Source of the DNA: Nemertoderma westbladi
Lineage: Eukaryota; Xenacoelomorpha; Nemertodermatida; Nemertodermatidae
Reading direction: 5' to 3'
Assembly: GCA_032718475.1 (NCBI GenBank)
Contig: JAUCBJ010004399.1
Span: 1-28,388, forward strand
Length of the DNA: 28,388 bases
Both the position numbers and the translations under genes were made by a program. Positions 26,401 to 28,388 of this stretch are shown in pieces (the stretch's first letter is position 1; the number at the start of each line of letters is the position of its first letter). The notes under the pieces were generated by a model. It saw nothing but the letters and a program-made list of their open reading frames with translations, made no database searches and had not been told where the DNA came from.

Positions 26401-28388
26401 TTGCTGCTGTACTGTGTGACCACTATGATCGCTAATAATTGCTGCTGTTTTGTGTGACCACTATGTTCTCTAATAATTGCTGCTGTTTTGTGTGACCACC
26501 ATCCTCGCTAATAATTGCTGCTGTACTGTGTGACCATGACCACTATGCTCGCTAATAATTGCTGCTGTTTTGTGTGACCACTATCCTCGCTAATAATTGC
26601 TGCTGTTCTGTGTGACCACTATGTTCGCTAATAATTGCTGCTGTTTTGTGTGACCACTATGTTCGCTAATAATTGCTGCTGTTCTGTGTGACCGCTATGC
26701 TCGCTAATAATTGCTGCTGTTTTGTGTGACCACTATGTTCGCTAATAATTGCTGCTGTTCACTGTATGACCGCTATGTTCGCTAATAATTGCTGCTGTTT
26801 TGTGTGACCACTATGTTCGCTAATAATTGCTGCTGTTCTATGTGACCGCTATGTTCGCTAATAATTGCTGCTGTTCTGTGTGACCACTATGTTCGCTAAT
26901 AATTGCTGCTGTTCTGTGTGACCACTATGTTCGCTAATAATTGCTGCTGTACTGTGTGACCACTATGTTCGCTAATAATTGCTGCTGTTCTGTGTGACCA
27001 CTATGCTCGCTAATAATTGCTGCTGCACTGTGTGACCGCTATGCTCGCTAATAATTGCTGCTGTTGTGTGTGTCCAGACCACTATGTTCGCTAATAATTG
27101 CTGCTGTACTGTGTGACCACTATGTTCGCTAATAATTGCTGCTGTTCTGTGTGACCACTATGTTCGCTAATAATTGCTGCTGTTCTGTGTGACCACTATC
27201 CTCGCTAATAATTGCTGCTGTACTGTGTGACCATGACCACTATGTTCGCTAATAATTGCTGCAGTACTGTGTGACCACTATGTTCGCTAATAATTGCTGC
27301 AGTACTGTATGACCACTATGTTTGCTAATAATTGCTGCAGTACTGTATGACCACTATGTTCGCTAATAATTACTGCTGTACTGTATGACCACTATGTTCG
27401 CTAATAATTGCTGCAGTACTGTGTGACCACTATGTTCACTAATAATTGCTGCTGTACTGTGTGACCACTATGTTCGCTAATAATTGCTGCAGTACTGTGT
27501 GACCACTATGTTCGCTAATAATTGCTTCTGTACTGTGTGACCACTATGTTCACTAATAATTACTGCTGTACTGAATGACCACTATGTTCGCTAATAATTG
27601 CTGCAGTACTGTGTGACCACTATGTTCACTAATAATTACTGCTGTACTGTATGGCCACTATGTTCGCTAATAATTGCTGCAGTACTGTATGACCACTATG
27701 TTCGCTAATAATTGCTGCAGTGCTGTATGACCACTATGTTCGCTAATAATTGCTGCAGTACTGTGTGACCACTATGTTCACTAATAATTACTGCTGTACT
27801 GTATCGCCACTATGTTCGCTAATAATTGCTGCAGTACTGTATGACAACTATGTTCACTAATAATTACTGCTGTACTGTATGACCACTATGTTCGCTAATA
27901 ATTGCTGCAGTACTGTATGACCACTATGTTCGCTAATAATTACTGCTGTACTGTATGACCACTATGTTCGCTAATAATTGCTGCAGTACTGTGTGGCCAC
28001 TATGTTCGCTAATAATTGCTGCAGTACTGTGTGACCACTATGTTCGCTAATAATTGCTGCTGTACTGTGTGACCATTATGTTCACTAATAATTACTGCTG
28101 TACTGTATGACCAGACCACTATGTTCGCTAATAATTGCTGCAGTACTGTGTGACCACTATGTTCGCTAATAATTGCTGCAGTACTGAATGACCACTATGT
28201 TTGCTAATAATTGCTGCAGTACTGTATGACCACTATGTTCGCTAATAATTACTGCTGTTCTGTATGACCACTATGTTCGCTAATAATTGCTGCTGTTCTG
28301 TATGACCACTATGTTCGCTGTTCTGCCTTTCAGGGTTTGTCGCAGATCCGGAGTTCTCTCACACGAGTTCCTTCTCCAGTGTCAGTGG
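5481..28388 (+). CDS. MAP3K2/3: MAP3K2/MAP3K3 (MEKK2/3) ortholog, N-terminal part, five exons, continues past window
   Basis: Join of 5481-5484, 8005-8167, 9260-9398, 10033-10321 and 28334-28388 gives 216 complete codons with no stop. Residues 1-18 match the MEKK2/3 N-terminal helix (pattern D..A-I/L-N-S-I-L/M-.-D-L-V-A). Residues about 44-121 form a PB1 domain: RVKFEFNGERR, then QPLDIHY, then SLRLYL. Residues 133-147 (YDTV....RR..RYSV) resemble the stretch after PB1 in MAP3K2, and 193-199 (RGSPPPG) match the conserved SPPPG motif. Known for the family: a cytoplasmic Ser/Thr MAP3K that acts through MEK5-ERK5, JNK and p38; PB1 docks MEK5, and the N-terminal helix of MEKK3 binds CCM2. The kinase domain is not in the window. 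Family recognition is from memory of conserved motifs and was not searched. MAP3K2 and MAP3K3 are vertebrate paralogs, so an invertebrate gene would be co-orthologous to both. Confidence 0.9.
5827..6024. mobile_element. Possible MITE with imperfect 19-bp terminal inverted repeats
   Basis: TGGCGCGAAATGACCGCAA (5827-5845) matches the reverse complement of 6006-6024 at 15 of 19 positions. A further inner copy, TTGCGGTCAATTTGCGC, lies at 5970-5986. The interior is AT-rich and non-coding. No clear target-site duplication flanks it, so it could instead be three chance or regulatory copies of one motif. Confidence 0.4.
6342..6380. repeat. G/C homopolymer palindrome and C tract
   Basis: Seven G, TATA, then 22 C (6353-6374), T and five more C. 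The core G7-TATA-C7 is a perfect palindrome. Homopolymer length is likely polymorphic and prone to sequencing error. Confidence 0.85.
6422..7793 (+). pseudogene. Decayed non-LTR retrotransposon reverse transcriptase in intron 1
   Basis: Four frame segments are needed: about 6422-6535, 6535-6715, 6716-7210 and 7210-7793. The linker before RT (KRKQYVPWQNSEV, then KAKDDLKLAYNISQEKYI) leads into FTPAELQRSIKSMSNNKASGLDGIPAEVWK (RT motif 1), KGQLKPLPKKGD (motif 2), RIRPHIEKLLRKSQNGFRP (motif 3), TFVDFKKAF (motif 4, catalytic Asp), AGVLQGDTLAPLLF (motif 5) and TDFADDIALL (motif 6, FADD box). About 20 codons appear missing after KKGDI, where the R-G-I-S-L region belongs. The endonuclease is absent and the homology stops near 7780. 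RTE/I-type clade is possible but unresolved. Confidence 0.85.
8005..8167 (+). CDS. MAP3K2/3: MAP3K2/3 exon 2: N-terminal helix, Gly-rich linker, start of PB1
   Basis: Entered from acceptor tttacag in phase 1 and left in phase 2 at CGGAG|GTACCA. It encodes residues 2-55 plus two bases of Arg56. Residues 2-18 are the conserved helix containing AINSILTDLVAV, the element that in MEKK3 docks on the CCM2 harmonin-homology domain. Residues 21-43 form a Gly/Ser linker (GLGVGGAGGGSES). Residues 44-55 (LIRVKFEFNGER) are the first PB1 strand, including the Lys that in basic-type PB1 domains contacts the acidic partner surface. The donor is weaker than consensus (GTACCA rather than GTAAGT). Confidence 0.9.
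8342..8450 (-). mobile_element. Possible LINE 3'-end remnant
   Basis: Read on the minus strand this holds a perfect 9-bp stem (CCCGTTTTC at 8415-8423 pairing with GAAAACGGG at 8432-8440, 8-base loop) followed by AATAAAGTTTATTTTATT. Hairpin plus AATAAAG-type tail resembles the terminus of several LINE families. No coding remnant accompanies it. Confidence 0.35.
8488..8510. repeat. ATT microsatellite
   Basis: An ATT run with one interruption, ATTATTATTATTATTAATATT. Confidence 0.75.
8700..8995 (-). mobile_element. tRNA-derived SINE with a duplicated A box
   Basis: On the minus strand an A box TGGTGTAGTGG (8961-8971) is followed by a B box GGTTCGATCC (8919-8928). The T arm is intact: GTGGG pairs with CTCAC around the 7-base loop TTCGATC. 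The anticodon arm does not pair, so this is not a functional tRNA. A second identical A box lies at 8985-8995, 24 bases upstream. About 200 bases of tRNA-unrelated body follow, ending in an A/T-rich tail (AATAAAAATTTACTTTTACT) near 8700. The SINE family is not identified. Confidence 0.78.
9260..9398 (+). CDS. MAP3K2/3: MAP3K2/3 exon 3: central PB1 domain
   Basis: Starts with the last base of Arg56 and ends in phase 0 at GATCAG|GTAAGA. It encodes residues 57-102, from VIQLPQPLRLSEL to CQRHVDQ. This is the PB1 middle: second strand, first helix (LSELNAKIKAIY), then QPLDIHY, the family's G/N-Q-P/S-L/M-D-L/I-H-Y signature. The following GDLVTPLTCQRHVDQ corresponds to the acidic-loop and helix 2 region, though it has fewer acidic residues than expected of an OPCA motif, consistent with a basic-type PB1. 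Confidence 0.93.
9399..10032 (+). other. Intron 3 of MAP3K2/3 (phase 0)
   Basis: Begins GTAAGATGAT and ends tgtatattttccatag. AT-rich throughout, with a run of 12 C at 9993-10004 about 30 bases before the acceptor. No element is recognised in it. Confidence 0.85.
10033..10321 (+). CDS. MAP3K2/3: MAP3K2/3 exon 4: end of PB1 and proline-rich linker
   Basis: Begins GCG-ATG directly after the acceptor, in phase 0, and ends in phase 1 at CCTCCAG|GTAAGAG. It encodes residues 103-198 plus one base of Gly199. Residues 103-121 (AMILQANNLHARSLRLYLT) complete PB1, matching the family's D-K-A-I-.-I-L pattern and S-L-R-I-L strand. Then come LQPLNNNYDTVLPGN and RRHHRYSVEV, which parallel MAP3K2. A lineage-specific stretch (about 153-188) with SNPEYGG follows, then CYTDPRGSPPP. 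The ATG at 10036 is internal, not a start. The last 31 bases (10291-10321) are the founding copy of the 39-bp minisatellite unit. Confidence 0.93.
14270..17538 (+). repeat. Higher-order repeat copy 1 (3,269 bp) in the 39-bp array
   Basis: Matches 17539-20807 base for base at an offset of 3,269 except for a few substitutions: near 15053 (CGATCCC versus CGAACCC), near 16331 (ACTCCGA versus ACACCGA) and near 16385 (GGTTGCC versus GGTCGCC). It includes rare unit variants in the same order (GAGTTAGACC, GTAAGATTTAC, CCAGGAAAG, a truncated unit near 15080). Confidence 0.9.
17539..20807 (+). repeat. Higher-order repeat copy 2 (3,269 bp)
   Basis: Second copy of the same ordered block of unit variants. 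It ends with the two Asp-type units after the GGGTAGCC variant (20728). The boundaries are arbitrary within the tandem structure. Confidence 0.9.
20900..21369 (+). repeat. Short re-duplicated segment, 562-bp offset
   Basis: The run containing GAGTTATACC, CACCAACCCC, CGAACACAG and GGGTAGCC at about 20338-20807 recurs here with an offset of 562 bp. It lengthens the spacing between copies 2 and 3 of the higher-order repeat from 3,269 to 3,831 bp. Confidence 0.85.
21370..23111 (+). repeat. Higher-order repeat copy 3, partial
   Basis: Matches copy 2 at an offset of 3,831 bp until about 23111. There copy 2 has the CACCAACCCC unit (19285) and copy 3 has CACCGACCCC (23116) and passes into a homogeneous run of standard units. 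Confidence 0.88.
25111..25890 (+). repeat. 200-bp higher-order repeat at the 3' end of the 39-bp array
   Basis: A block of four 39-bp units and one 44-bp unit repeats at exactly 200 bp (25311, 25511, 25711), marked by GATGGTCACCGCC and CCCTCCAAGTAAG. A related block lies just upstream and the last copy is incomplete. The array ends with CTCCAG|GTAACC at 25888-25894. Confidence 0.88.
25894..28318 (+). repeat. 38-bp minisatellite, about 64 units, branch-point-like, ends at exon 5 acceptor
   Basis: The unit reads GCTAATAATTGCTGCTGTTT then TGTGTGACCACTATGTTC, about 39% GC. Insertion variants carry GACCATGACCAC (near 25980, 26180, 26336, 26530, 27230) or CCAGACCAC (near 27073, 28110). Units up to about 27250 read GCTGCTGTNCTG or GCTGCTGTTTTG; units from about 27260 mostly read GCTGCAGTACTG; the last two revert to GCTGCTGTTCTG. 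Part of the 5' half repeats at about 357 bp (GTGACCACTATGAT at about 26057 and 26414). Each unit holds CTAAT and TGAC, both acceptable metazoan branch-site cores. Confidence 0.95.
28220..28333 (+). promoter_or_regulatory. 3' splice region of intron 4: AG exclusion zone, pyrimidine tract, acceptor
   Basis: The last AG before the acceptor is at 28218-28219, leaving about 112 bases free of AG. The tract ttcgctgttctgcctttcag ends at 28333. Candidate branch adenosines are in TGAC (A at 28305, 28 bases upstream) and CTAAT (A at 28283, 50 bases upstream). Both lie inside the last 38-bp unit. Confidence 0.75.
28334..28388 (+). CDS. MAP3K2/3: MAP3K2/3 exon 5 (partial, runs off the window)
   Basis: Follows a good acceptor (ctgcctttcag). 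In phase 1 it gives Gly199-FVADPEFSHTSSFSSVS and two bases of a probable Gly. In vertebrate MAP3K2/3 the SPPPG motif is likewise followed by Y, then a short variable run and a Ser/Thr-rich S-F/Y-T-S-I-N-S-type stretch, so spacing and composition agree. All three frames are open over this short piece, so the frame is set by phase and family likeness. Confidence 0.87.

Larger units (their letters stand above)
10322..28333 (+). other. Intron 4 of MAP3K2/3, 18,012 bp, almost entirely minisatellite
   Basis: Phase 1 intron from GTAAGAGTTA at 10322 to ttctgcctttcag at 28333, using the first donor. Joining the last G of exon 4 to GG at 28334 gives Gly199 and keeps the frame open. It consists of the 39-bp donor-bearing array and the 38-bp branch-point-bearing array with essentially no unique sequence between them; only about 15 bases after the second array separate it from exon 5. 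The actual donor in use cannot be told from sequence because about 400 equivalent ones exist. Confidence 0.85.

Noticed and set aside
10291-28318. CRISPR array, because of regular 38-39 bp spacing
   Set aside because: Units abut with no unique spacers, there are no cas genes, and the context is a spliced animal gene.

Overview
The window is nuclear DNA of an animal, most likely a non-model invertebrate. It has spliceosomal introns, an AT-rich background, several decayed non-LTR retrotransposons, a tRNA-derived SINE and very large minisatellites. I cannot fix the taxon from sequence alone.

The one host gene I can reconstruct is the 5' part of a MAP3K2/MAP3K3 (MEKK2/MEKK3) ortholog on the + strand. 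It is pieced together from five exons: 5481-5484 (only ATGG is coding), 8005-8167, 9260-9398, 10033-10321 and 28334 to beyond the window end. Every junction has GT..AG ends and the phases (1, 2, 0, 1) agree throughout. The joined product reads as the MEKK2/3 N-terminal helix (the element that binds CCM2 in MEKK3), a Gly-rich linker, a PB1 domain (the MEK5-binding module), and the linker that carries the conserved SPPPG motif. The kinase domain must lie beyond the right edge.

Layout: 1-5.1 kb is AT-rich intergenic sequence with small tandem repeats and a 5'-truncated, frameshifted CR1/Jockey-like LINE (3293-4962). 5.1-5.48 kb holds the presumed 5' leader with a 7-codon uORF. Intron 1 (5485-8004) contains a possible MITE, a C tract and a broken second LINE. 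Intron 2 (8168-9259) contains a LINE 3'-end-like remnant and a SINE. Intron 3 (9399-10032) is short. Intron 4 (10322-28333, 18,012 bp) is almost entirely two abutting minisatellites.

Intron 4 is the remarkable object. Its first 15.6 kb is about 400 copies of a 39-bp unit that is a duplicate of the last codons of exon 4 plus the 5' splice site, so nearly every unit carries CAG|GTAAGA and keeps the SYTDPRGSPPPGK reading frame. Nineteen consecutive donors are in the same phase before the first frame-breaking unit. The last 2.4 kb is about 64 copies of a 38-bp unit that carries branch-point-like CTAAT and TGAC and, in its first half, almost no AG; it runs directly into the acceptor of exon 5. The intron therefore looks as if its 5' end and its 3' end were each amplified separately. 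The long open reading frames seen in both strands of this array are repeat artefacts, apart from possible use of alternative donors close to exon 4.
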